Assembly (NCBI GenBank): GCA_019637295.1
Contig: JAHBVX010000002.1
Coordinates: forward strand, 434,001-498,000
Length of the DNA stretch: 64,000 bases
Source of the DNA: Polyangiaceae bacterium
GTDB lineage: Bacteria > Myxococcota_A > Polyangia > Polyangiales > Polyangiaceae
Direction of reading: 5' to 3'
A program made the translations under genes and the position numbers. The notes under the pieces were generated by a model. That model was not told the DNA's origin. It saw only the letters and a list, made by a program, of their open reading frames with translations, and ran no database searches. This document shows, in pieces, positions 42,257 through 49,527 of the stretch. How positions within the stretch are numbered: the stretch's first letter is position 1; the number at the start of each line of letters is the position of its first letter.

Positions 42257-42670
42257 TCAGTGACAATTGTCGAACGTGAGTCCAGCGACAATCGTGTGAC
42301 CGCCGCCGGTGCAGTTCGCGCTGACCGTGCCCTGGATGTTCGACACGTTGTTCACCTTGCTGTTCTTGCGCGTGATGCTGACGGTGCCGCAGTCCTCCCC
42401 CACATGGTTGCCGGTGGCGGCGCCAGGCTGGAACAAGAAGGTGCGGACCTTGCCGTCGGGCTTCGCCAAGAACCGCACGCGGCGGCCGCCTGAATCGAGC
42501 AGGTCTACTCCTTCGAAGCTGGGTACGTTCGCCTCGCCGGAGCGACAGGTGTCGATGGCGAAGGCGGCGCCGTCCACGGTCAGCGTGCCACCCGTCTTGC
42601 TCTTGCACGCCAAGAGCGCGAGCAGAGCCACGCAGCCGCACGCGCCCAGGGTCTTGTTCATCGCCCGCAT
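42257..42670 (-). CDS. Small lipoprotein, unknown function
   Basis: ATG 42670 gives 137 residues with a lipoprotein signal (VALLALLAC, Cys 22). The mature domain of about 110 residues is beta-rich with Cys at four positions (IDTCRSGEA, GEDCGTVS, SANCTGGGHT, FDNCH), probably two disulfides. Comparable small CKS-type lipoproteins are common in myxobacteria. The alternative start ATG 42661 differs by three codons. No role is known. Confidence 0.7.
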   Translation of the reverse strand: MRAMNKTLGACGCVALLALLACKSKTGGTLTVDGAAFAIDTCRSGEANVPSFEGVDLLDSGGRRVRFLAKPDGKVRTFLFQPGAATGNHVGEDCGTVSITRKNSKVNNVSNIQGTVSANCTGGGHTIVAGLTFDNCH

Positions 42671-42741
42671 CGGCTCATGATTACCAGCGCCCCGCCGCCG
42701 ATGCAACGCTTCTCGTTTTTCCTGCCCCCCAGCGCGTGCGC

Positions 42742-43596
42742 TCACTCGAGCGCGCGGAGCAGCAGCGCGTTGACCTCGTCGGGCCGCTCTTGGTGTACGA
42801 AATGCCCGGCTCCAGCCACGATGTGGACCGTGAGGTCTCGGACGAACCGCGTGAGCCCGTGGTTCAGCTCCGGGCCCAAACAGCTGTCGCGCTCGCCCCA
42901 GATCACCGTCACCGGGACTTCGATGGGATCGAGGTGCAGCTCGTCATCGCGCAGCAAGGCGGCTGCGTTGTCCCGCAGCGCGGTTCGGTAGTAGGCCAGC
43001 GCTGCGCCCAGCGCGCCAGGCTCCAGCAGCGCGAGTCCCTCGGCCTCGACGATCGCCGCGGTGGCCGCCGACGCCAGCGGCCAGTCCGGGCGAAACATGC
43101 GCGCGATGTTGCGTCCAGCGCGCCGCGCGAGCCAACGCTCCGGCAGGCTGGGGAGCTGAAAGAAGAACATGTACCAGCTGCGCGCGAGCTGCCTCGGGTT
43201 GCGTCGCAGGGCGCGAGCCATCAGCGCCGGATGTGGGGCGTCGAGGATCACGGCGCGGTCGACCAGAGGCGCGTGGCGCGACAACAGCTCCCAGGTCACC
43301 ACGCCGCCCCAGTCGTGTCCGACGACGGCGACCGGCCCGCGATCGAGCTGGCGAATCACCGCGGCGACGTCGTCTGCGAGCGTGGGCAGGTCGTAGCCGC
43401 TCGAAGGTCGGGCGCTCCGCCCGTAGCCACGCAGGTCGAGGGCGATGGCTTGAAACCCGCGCTCGACGAGCGCGCCGGTCTGCTGCTCCCAGGAACGATG
43501 GGTCTCCGGGAATCCATGCAGGAGCACGACAGGCCGGCCACGGCCCCGCGTTTCAGCGACCAGACGCACGCCCGAGCTGTCGAAGGAGCGGTCCAC
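42742..43596 (-). CDS. Alpha/beta-hydrolase (epoxide hydrolase / dehalogenase type)
   Basis: GTG 43596 gives 284 residues. HGFPETHRSW is the oxyanion motif, the nucleophile is Asp in VVGHDWGGVV, the acid is in GERDSCLG, and His is in GAGHFVHQERP. An Asp nucleophile in HDWGG points to epoxide hydrolases or haloalkane/haloacetate dehalogenases rather than esterases. Start extensions further upstream are antisense to the divergent regB gene. Confidence 0.88.
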   Translation of the reverse strand: MDRSFDSSGVRLVAETRGRGRPVVLLHGFPETHRSWEQQTGALVERGFQAIALDLRGYGRSARPSSGYDLPTLADDVAAVIRQLDRGPVAVVGHDWGGVVTWELLSRHAPLVDRAVILDAPHPALMARALRRNPRQLARSWYMFFFQLPSLPERWLARRAGRNIARMFRPDWPLASAATAAIVEAEGLALLEPGALGAALAYYRTALRDNAAALLRDDELHLDPIEVPVTVIWGERDSCLGPELNHGLTRFVRDLTVHIVAGAGHFVHQERPDEVNALLLRALE

Positions 43597-43656
43597 GGTG
43601 GCCTGGTCACCCAGCCTAGCATCGGCGCTCCTGCGGTGGCAGCGTGCTCCGCGGTC

Positions 43657-44910
43657 ATGGAACCGCTCCGCATTCACCTGGCGTGGCTGATCCGGCTCCG
43701 CTTCGGCTTGTGCCTCGTCGAGGTCGGGGTCGCGGCCGCTGCGGCCTGGGGCTTCGCGCTCACCGTCCAGCCGGTGGTGGTGGGGGGGGTCGTGGTCGCC
43801 ACGCTGGTCACGAACCTGCTGGCGCGTTGGTTGGAGCCGCGGGTCGCGCGCATCCATCCTGGGCACCCCGCGTTGCTGGTGGCCCTCGACATCGTGTTGT
43901 TCACCGTGGTGTTGCACGCCAGTGGAGGTCCGGAGAACCCGTTCGGCTTCATCTACCTCGTGCCCATCTCGCTCGCAGCCTACATGTTGCCGCCGGCGTG
44001 GATGTGGTCGCTCGTCGCGCTGATCCTGGCTGGCTCTGGCGCGCTCTTCTGGCTGCAGCCCGCGGAGCCGCACGCTGGACACCACGGGCACGGGGGGCAT
44101 CAGGCCTATGCGCTCCACATGCAGGGGATGTGGGTCGCGCTGGGCGTCGCGTCGATCTTCATCGTGATGTTCGTAGGCAGGCTCGGGGCTGCCCTCCGAG
44201 ACCGCGACGCGGAGCTGGCCAAGGAGCGCGAGAAGGCGGAGGCCGCGGCGCGGCTCGCGGCGCTCACCACGCTCGCGGCGGGTGCGGCGCACGAGCTGGC
44301 CACGCCGCTCGCGACCATCGCGGTGGTCAGCCAGGAGCTGGCCAAGCGGCTACGCGACGCCAACGTGCCGGAGGCGCTCGCCGCAGACGCTCGGCTCATT
44401 CGTGAGCAAGTGGCGCGTTGCCGCACCATCCTCGATCGGATGGGCGCCAAGGCGGGGCAGAGTCGGGGGGAGGGCAGGACGCACGAGCGAGTCGCAGGCT
44501 TGTTCGCCGCGGCGCTCGAGGAGTTGCCCGACGCCGGACGCGTCGAGCAGCGCGCCGAGGGTCTCGATGGGGCCGACGTGTGGGTACCGAAGGCCATCGT
44601 GGTCACGGCGCTCCGCGCGCTGCTGCAGAACGCGCTCGACGCCTCCAGTGACCGGGTCTTACTAGGCGCCGCGCTCAGCTCGGACGAGCTGACGCTGTCG
44701 GTGGTCGATCGCGGCTCCGGGATGGACGCTGCAACCCTCGAGCACGCGCGCGAGCCGTTCTTCACGACCAAGGAGCAGGGCATGGGACTCGGACTGTTCC
44801 TGGCGGCGAGCGTCGCCGATCAGCTCGGGGGGCGTCTGGAGATCGAGTCGGCCTCGGGCCGCGGGACGACCGCGCGGCTGACGATTCCCGTCGAGGCTCG
44901 CACGCCGTGA
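43657..44910 (+). CDS. regB: RegB/PrrB-family redox sensor histidine kinase
   Basis: This 417-residue protein has about six N-terminal TM helices with the quinone-site heptapeptide GGPENPF, the RegB GGxxNPF motif. The phospho-acceptor His is 212 in AHELATPLAT. Cys 255 in EQVARCRTIL corresponds to the redox-active Cys of RegB. The ATPase domain has NALDASSD, DRGSGMD and MGLGLFLAASV. In other bacteria it reads quinone redox state and phosphorylates RegA. Its partner follows after 85 bp. A His-rich loop (HAGHHGHGGHQ, about 145-155) between TM segments is unusual and could bind metal. Confidence 0.92.
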   Translation: MEPLRIHLAWLIRLRFGLCLVEVGVAAAAAWGFALTVQPVVVGGVVVATLVTNLLARWLEPRVARIHPGHPALLVALDIVLFTVVLHASGGPENPFGFIYLVPISLAAYMLPPAWMWSLVALILAGSGALFWLQPAEPHAGHHGHGGHQAYALHMQGMWVALGVASIFIVMFVGRLGAALRDRDAELAKEREKAEAAARLAALTTLAAGAAHELATPLATIAVVSQELAKRLRDANVPEALAADARLIREQVARCRTILDRMGAKAGQSRGEGRTHERVAGLFAAALEELPDAGRVEQRAEGLDGADVWVPKAIVVTALRALLQNALDASSDRVLLGAALSSDELTLSVVDRGSGMDAATLEHAREPFFTTKEQGMGLGLFLAASVADQLGGRLEIESASGRGTTARLTIPVEARTP

Positions 44911-44921
44911 CCGCGGTGCAT

Positions 44922-44936
44922 GCGACAATTTGCCGC
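44922..44936 (+). promoter_or_regulatory. Putative RegA-type binding site
   Basis: The 15-mer GCGACAATTTGCCGC between regB and regA matches the RegR/RegA consensus GNGRCRTTNNGNCGC at all but one specified base. A 7-bp inverted repeat, GCATGCG (44918-44924) and CGCATGC (44945-44951), overlaps it. It is placed 60 bp before the regA start and could mediate autoregulation. The consensus is short, and chance matches are expected in GC-rich DNA. Confidence 0.35.
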
Positions 44937-44995
44937 GCCGTCAGCGCATGCCTCGGAGCTACGCTCCAGCGCTCTCCGGCGGACGAGAGTGAAGC

Positions 44996-45538
44996 ATGAC
45001 TGCCCAGCTCGATGATCGGTTGACCGTGCTCGTGGTCGATGACGACGACGTGCTGCGCGCTGTGCTGGTTCGCGCCTTTGACGCGCGGGGCTTCTCGGCC
45101 TCGGGAGCCAAAGACACGGAATCCGCCCTCGCGCTAGCCAAGGACGAGCCCCCCGAGTACGCCGTGGTCGATCTCCGACTCGGCGGGGAGAGCGGGCTCG
45201 CGCTGGTCGCGGCCCTGCTGCGGGAAGAGCCCGAGACCCGCGTCGTGGTGCTGACCGGGTATGGCAGCATCGCCACGGCGGTGGAGGCGACCAAGCTCGG
45301 CGCGGTGAACTACCTGACCAAACCGGCAGACGTGGACGACATCCTGCGAGCCCTGCAAGGTGACGCGTCACTCGGCGTGGACGCGGAGGCGGAGGTACCG
45401 TCGCTGGCGCGCATCGAGTGGGAGCACATCCACCGTGTGCTCGCGGACGTGGGCGGCAACGTCTCGGAAGCAGCGCGCCGGCTCAAGATCCACCGTCGCT
45501 CGCTGCAGCGCAAGCTGAGCAAGCACGCCCCACCGTGA
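44996..45538 (+). CDS. regA: RegA/PrrA-family response regulator
   Basis: The 180-residue regulator has a receiver domain with the acidic pocket VVDDDD (15-18), phospho-acceptor Asp 59 in VVDLRLG, Thr in VVLTGYGS and Lys in YLTKPAD. A Fis-type HTH follows (GGNVSEAARRLKIHRRSLQRKL), nearly identical in pattern to RegA/PrrA/ActR. It should activate or repress respiratory and redox genes when phosphorylated by RegB. Convergent with the cytochrome cluster, which is a plausible target. Confidence 0.93.
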   Translation: MTAQLDDRLTVLVVDDDDVLRAVLVRAFDARGFSASGAKDTESALALAKDEPPEYAVVDLRLGGESGLALVAALLREEPETRVVVLTGYGSIATAVEATKLGAVNYLTKPADVDDILRALQGDASLGVDAEAEVPSLARIEWEHIHRVLADVGGNVSEAARRLKIHRRSLQRKLSKHAPP

Positions 45539-45556
45539 GCGCGTGGGATCAGCGCC

Positions 45557-45901
45557 CTAGCGCGTCATCCACACGCTCCACTCGTGCTGGGCGACGAACG
45601 CCAGCGCGAGCGCCAGACTACCGACCCCGAGCGCCGCGAGGGCTCTGGGCAGCCAGCGAGGTGGGTCTCGTCGCACCAAGCCCGCGGCGAAGTGAGCGAG
45701 CCCGAACGCGAGCACGCCGGACGCCAGCGACCAGGCCGAGCGCCCATACCAGTGCATGGCCACGCCGCCGGGTACCTTCTCCCAGCGCCAAGCGGGATCC
45801 AGCGGATAGTAGATCGGAGCGGACGGTGCCATCACGTGGACGACGCATGCCGTGACGACCGCAGCGCATACGGCGATCCCGACTCGGTCTTCCGCGCGCA
45901 T
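45557..45901 (-). CDS. Small three-TM membrane protein of redox cluster
   Basis: This 114-residue protein has three hydrophobic helices (VGIAVCAAVVTACVVHVM, WSLASGVLAFGLAHFAAGLV, LAALGVGSLALALAFVA). It has a periplasmic loop with aromatic residues (IYYPLDPAWRWEKVP) and His residues in or near the helices. It begins 2 bp after the four-TM gene and ends the minus-strand redox cluster. It may be a heme b or quinone-binding subunit, but no certain ligands can be named. Confidence 0.65.
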   Translation of the reverse strand: MRAEDRVGIAVCAAVVTACVVHVMAPSAPIYYPLDPAWRWEKVPGGVAMHWYGRSAWSLASGVLAFGLAHFAAGLVRRDPPRWLPRALAALGVGSLALALAFVAQHEWSVWMTR

Positions 45902-45903
45902 CG

Positions 45904-46365
45904 CTACACGCTCCTCAGGGTGCCGAGGTACCACCCGACGCAGGCGTTGAATACCAGCACACACATCACCAGCACACTCAGGCCGAGCAGCAAAGGAGAG
46001 TGCGGCGGAGCCTGCCGTTCCGACCGCGAGAGCAACGGGCGAGATAGCAGGAAGATCCCCACGACCGGCAACAGCGCGAGCGTTGCAGCGTGCTCCTTGA
46101 CCTCGAACAGGCCGGTCGCCCACGGGTACACGCGATCCAAGAACTCCGCGCGCACGCGGACTCGGAAGGTCGGGTACACCAGCGAGCCCAGGGTGTAGAC
46201 GGCGAGGTAGGCGACGAGCAGAGTCCGCGCGTGAAGGTAGACGCGCCTGTCGACGCGGGACTTGGTCAGGCGCACGATCAAGTGAACGCACGCCGCGAGG
46301 CAAGTGATCGCGGCCACCCAATGCAAGAAGTGCAGCACCTTGACGAAGGACTCGAAGACGATCAT
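45904..46365 (-). CDS. Four-TM membrane protein of redox cluster
   Basis: ATG 46365 gives 153 residues with four TM helices and His residues at helix ends (HFLHW in TM1, VHLIVRL, YLHARTLL, EVKEHAATLAL). The pattern of membrane His pairs recalls b-type cytochrome subunits or DUF2231-like proteins; heme binding is inference. It is followed 2 bp later by the three-TM gene and preceded by a triheme lipoprotein gene, so it may carry electrons between the membrane and periplasmic hemes. Confidence 0.7.
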   Translation of the reverse strand: MIVFESFVKVLHFLHWVAAITCLAACVHLIVRLTKSRVDRRVYLHARTLLVAYLAVYTLGSLVYPTFRVRVRAEFLDRVYPWATGLFEVKEHAATLALLPVVGIFLLSRPLLSRSERQAPPHSPLLLGLSVLVMCVLVFNACVGWYLGTLRSV

Positions 46366-46435
46366 GGGTGCCCGCGGACCACGACAGCTATAGTGCTGGC
46401 GTTCTGTACCATCAATCGGAGACTCGGCAGCGCGA

Positions 46436-47461
46436 TCACGGCGCCCAGATCTGATGATCCGGAAGGGCGTGACAGTCGGCGCTGTTGCAGGAGGCCTTGT
46501 GCTCCTTGTCGTCGGGCATCGTCTTCTCGCCCAGCTCGCTGCGCGCGCGGGTCTCGACCGCGCTCCAGTTCGGCTCGGGTTGCCCCGCGGCGCGCAGGAA
46601 GAAGAAGCCCAGGCTGTCGGTGCAGGTGTAGTGGAAGGTGTCCCCGTCGCGCAGCCCGATCTCGATCCCCGGGGCGCCCTGCTTCGCGCCCCACTCCCAG
46701 ACCATCCCGGCGATGAAGAACTCCTGGCCCGGGCCCGCTTCACCCCCCGCCGCGTGGCAGCCCATGCAGTCCTCCGCGACCAGCGCGAGGTGATCGACGG
46801 GCGCGGGCTTCTCCGGTTTGCAGTCGGGATCCCAGGTGCACGGCCAGAAGTCGTCGTCGAAGCACACCACCCCGCCGCCGCCGCCGGAGCCACCTGCGCC
46901 CAGGCCGCCGGTCCCGCCGCTGCCGCCGGTCCCGCCGCTGCCGCCGGTCCCGCCGCTGCCGCCGGCCCCGCCGCTGCCGCTGAAGCCGGGCGGCTTGGCC
47001 AGCTGTGAAGCCGCGAAGCAGGTCTTGGCGTCGACCTCGCCAGCCACCCAGGACATCAGGCACCGGTCGGTGGCGTCGTCGAGCGCGCGGCCACCGACGT
47101 GGCTCTCGAGCTGCCGCCCCTTTCGGAACAGCGTCAGCCGCTCGGGCTGGCGTCCGCCCTCGCGGACCACCCGGTGCATGAGCTCCGGCTCGAGGGCGAG
47201 GATGGCGGCGTAGTTGGCTTCGTGCTCGGCGATCGTGTCCTGCCGCCCGCCTGCCACGTCGTCGGGCGCGAGCCGCAGCCCGAACTTGCCGTGGAGGCGC
47301 AGACTACGCTCCGAGCCGCCGTGACAGTCGAGGCTGCCGCAGCGTGCGGCGAGCGCCGCGCTGACGTGGCGAAAGTTCTCCTGCGGCGGCGCGTTGAACG
47401 CGAGCGGCTCGGTGGCGACCGAGCAAGCTCCGGCGAGCAGCACTCCGAGCACGCGCTTCAC
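46436..47461 (-). CDS. Cytochrome c-type lipoprotein with CX4CH sites
   Basis: GTG 47461 overlaps the previous stop (GTGA). The 341-residue product has a lipoprotein signal (LLAGAC, Cys 13) and one CxxCH (CMGCH, in VAEDCMGCHAAGG). Two CX4CH sequences (CGSLDCH and CNSADCH) resemble the extended heme motifs known in cytochrome c3. A Gly/Ser/Thr repeat (GGTGGSGGTGG) joins the two halves. A role as periplasmic electron carrier in the DUF3570/DUF4266 cluster is likely; whether CX4CH sites bind heme here is unproven. Confidence 0.75.
   Translation of the reverse strand: MKRVLGVLLAGACSVATEPLAFNAPPQENFRHVSAALAARCGSLDCHGGSERSLRLHGKFGLRLAPDDVAGGRQDTIAEHEANYAAILALEPELMHRVVREGGRQPERLTLFRKGRQLESHVGGRALDDATDRCLMSWVAGEVDAKTCFAASQLAKPPGFSGSGGAGGSGGTGGSGGTGGSGGTGGLGAGGSGGGGGVVCFDDDFWPCTWDPDCKPEKPAPVDHLALVAEDCMGCHAAGGEAGPGQEFFIAGMVWEWGAKQGAPGIEIGLRDGDTFHYTCTDSLGFFFLRAAGQPEPNWSAVETRARSELGEKTMPDDKEHKASCNSADCHALPDHQIWAP
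46910..46981. repeat. 18-bp tandem repeat, four copies
   Basis: Four 18-bp units (ggtcccgccgctgccgcc on the plus strand, the last with two changes) encode the GGSGGT-type linker in the cytochrome lipoprotein. Nearly identical units suggest slippage-driven length variation of the linker. Confidence 0.85.
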
Positions 47462-47946
47462 GGGTCCTCCAGCAGGTAGATGTGTCCTGCGCTGCTGGGT
47501 CCGGCGGGATCCCGATGACATCCGGCGCAGGAGCGCTCGCGGCGCAGCGGGGTCTGCATGGCGCGGAGCTGGCCCTGCCCCTCGAGCTTCACCCACAGGG
47601 GGTGGGACAGCCCGAGCTCGCCGCGACGAAAGAAGAAGTTGCCTGCATCGTTGGTGAGCGCCGAGCGCTGCTTGCCGTCGGGACCGAACAGGCGCACGCG
47701 CACCGACGTCGCCGGAGCCCGCGAGCCCGGCCGGAGAAAGATGGTCCCTGCCAGCTCGAAGGGCTCGGCGTTGCCGCCCTCGGAGTGGCACCAAGTGCAC
47801 GGCTGCCCGGGTCGGTGGTTCGGGCCTACCGGGTAGTCTCCCGGCTCGGGACCGAGCGACTCGATGCGCGCCGCGGAGGTCGGATCCTCGCAGCCGGACG
47901 CGAGCAGGGCCGTGAGCAGTCCGAGCGAGCAGCAGCGGCGTGTCAA
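47458..47946 (-). CDS. Diheme c-type lipoprotein
   Basis: TTG 47946, inside the end of the DUF3570 gene, gives 162 residues with a lipoprotein signal (LLTALLASGC, Cys 19). Two CxxCH sites are present: CTWCH (about 53) and CAGCH near the C-terminus (RRERSCAGCHRD). Between them lies a beta domain (RVRLFGPDGKQRSALTND). No better start exists in frame, and the downstream gene overlaps the stop by GTGA. It is an electron carrier of the cluster. Confidence 0.72.
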   Translation of the reverse strand: MTRRCCSLGLLTALLASGCEDPTSAARIESLGPEPGDYPVGPNHRPGQPCTWCHSEGGNAEPFELAGTIFLRPGSRAPATSVRVRLFGPDGKQRSALTNDAGNFFFRRGELGLSHPLWVKLEGQGQLRAMQTPLRRERSCAGCHRDPAGPSSAGHIYLLEDP

Positions 47947-49136
47947 CGAAACCTCGTGCTGAAGCCTGCCACGACGAAGGTCGCCCAGCGATGGTCGATG
48001 TAGAGGGTGTCGGGGAACTCGGTGTACGCGCCGTCCAGCTGCAGGCTCAGGCGTGAGTCGCGAGCGGGCTCCACGGCCACGCCGGCGCCGAGGGTCGCGG
48101 TCCACAAGCGTCCGTGCTCGCGGTCTCCGGTGCGGAAGGAGGGGACGTCGACCCGACCGTCTTGAAACCGCCCCACGTAGGCGCGACGCCAGAACGTGAC
48201 CGCCGACTGATTGTGCAGCCGAAGCGCCGGCCAGACCGAGAGCCTGGGCGCCACGTCGAACACCCAGCGCGCGTCGGTCGTGTTCGCCAGCATGCCCCAA
48301 CCATCGGCGTAGGCTCGCTCCCAGAGCACCAGGGTCGAGCGGCGGAAGCGATGCGCGAGGCGCGCGCTCGCGGCCACTCGCCGGCGGCGATCCGGGAGCC
48401 GCTCGGCCATGCGCCCCGGCAGGCGCAGCCGATCGACCAGCTCGATGGACGCACCCGGGGGCACGCGGTCTGCGGTCTCGTCGTCGAACACCGGCAGCCA
48501 GCGATAGGGCTTCTCCTGACGGCCGGACTCGAACATCACGTCGAGGCCCGGCGTGAGCGTCGTGGCGGGGCCCAGCACCAACTCCAGCCGAGCGTCGACG
48601 GTGTGTCGGTCCGAGCGCAGAGCGTACACGGCGAACGGCGTTCCGGTGCGGCCGGCGATGTTTCGCTGGTAGCCGTAGCCGAGGGAGAGCCTGGCGTGCT
48701 TGTCTGCGAACGCGCGTGAGAGCTGGAGCCCTGCCGACCAGGAGACGTAGTCCGGCTCCATGGAGGCGACGCCGGTCGCTGCCAGGCCGGTCACGCCGTC
48801 GTCGTAGCCGGCGCCGAGGTTGGCGGCGTGACGCACCTCGGTCCAGCGGGGGCTCGCCGTCGAGACGATGTCCACGGACGCCGCCGAGACGATGTCGATC
48901 AGGTAGCCGCCGCTGGCCGACCACCCCGACGGCGTGCGCGCCCTCGCCCGCGCGGCGGGGGTGAAGACCGTGACATGGTCCGAGTCGTGGTAGCCGCTGA
49001 CTTCCGCGCTGCCGTCCCAGCGCACCGCCGACGGGTCCGGGCTCGGTGGCGCCTGCGCGTTCACGGTGGCTCCGATCAGCAGGGCGGCGTACGAGAGCCG
49101 CCTGAGTCGAGCGGGCGCGGGGTTCGGAAGAGCCAC
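47943..49136 (-). CDS. DUF3570 outer-membrane beta-barrel protein
   Basis: This 397-residue protein has a signal peptide (LLIGATVNAQA) and the DUF3570 hallmark SGYHDSDHVTVFTPA, then GYLIDIVSAASVDIVSTASPRW. Repeated amphipathic strands lead to a C-terminal aromatic end (FVVAGFSTRFR). DUF3570 proteins occur beside DUF4266, thioredoxin-like and FMN-transferase genes in a conserved but uncharacterised cluster; here cytochromes take the place of the last two. An outer-membrane conduit or scaffold for electron transfer is possible (inference). Confidence 0.85.
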   Translation of the reverse strand: MALPNPAPARLRRLSYAALLIGATVNAQAPPSPDPSAVRWDGSAEVSGYHDSDHVTVFTPAARARARTPSGWSASGGYLIDIVSAASVDIVSTASPRWTEVRHAANLGAGYDDGVTGLAATGVASMEPDYVSWSAGLQLSRAFADKHARLSLGYGYQRNIAGRTGTPFAVYALRSDRHTVDARLELVLGPATTLTPGLDVMFESGRQEKPYRWLPVFDDETADRVPPGASIELVDRLRLPGRMAERLPDRRRRVAASARLAHRFRRSTLVLWERAYADGWGMLANTTDARWVFDVAPRLSVWPALRLHNQSAVTFWRRAYVGRFQDGRVDVPSFRTGDREHGRLWTATLGAGVAVEPARDSRLSLQLDGAYTEFPDTLYIDHRWATFVVAGFSTRFR

Positions 49137-49148
49137 GATTCGGTGAGG

Positions 49149-49355
49149 TCAGTTGCAGCCGCAGCCGCTCGTTCGAGTCCCCACGCCGCCGATCGCGCCC
49201 TCCTGCACGGCGTGCAGTCCCGCTCGGCCTGGGCCCTGGTCCGCGCTGGGGTCCATGCTCGGATGAGCCAACCGGCCTCGGGCGTAGGGCGCGACTCGGG
49301 CGCAGCCGGCGGAGAGCAGCGCGACGGCGATCACGGCAGGCAGGCAGCGAGCCAT
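49149..49355 (-). CDS. DUF4266 small lipoprotein
   Basis: This 68-residue lipoprotein (VALLSAGC, Cys 18) matches DUF4266: YARGRLAHPSMDP, then LHAVQEGAIGGVG and the C-terminal GCGCN. It lies 12 bp upstream of the DUF3570 gene and heads the minus-strand cluster. Function is unknown; the conserved terminal Cys pair might bind a metal or heme. The promoter must lie in 49356-49527, shared with the divergent gene. Confidence 0.88.
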   Translation of the reverse strand: MARCLPAVIAVALLSAGCARVAPYARGRLAHPSMDPSADQGPGRAGLHAVQEGAIGGVGTRTSGCGCN

Positions 49356-49527
49356 GCGCACGAGGGTAGAGGCTCTGCTGCCCGGAGGGAACACCGCGCC
49401 CGTTCTGCGATCCCAGAACTTTGCGCTCGAGCTGTCCCTGCCCCGCGACACTCGATGCGGGGTGGTTTTGCGGCGCTGCCGTCGCGCCACCGCGTGCTAG
49501 ACTGAACGAGCGGTATCTGGAGGCTCC

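Noticed and set aside
49160-49190. TTCGAGTCCC-like string resembling a tRNA T-arm
   Set aside because: No acceptor, D or anticodon arms fit around it, and it lies in the conserved DUF4266 C-terminus.
49470-49485. Second RegA-like match (GCGGCG-N5-GTCGC) before the DUF4266 operon
   Set aside because: Spacer differs from the consensus by one base and such GC-rich strings are expected by chance; kept only as a possibility.
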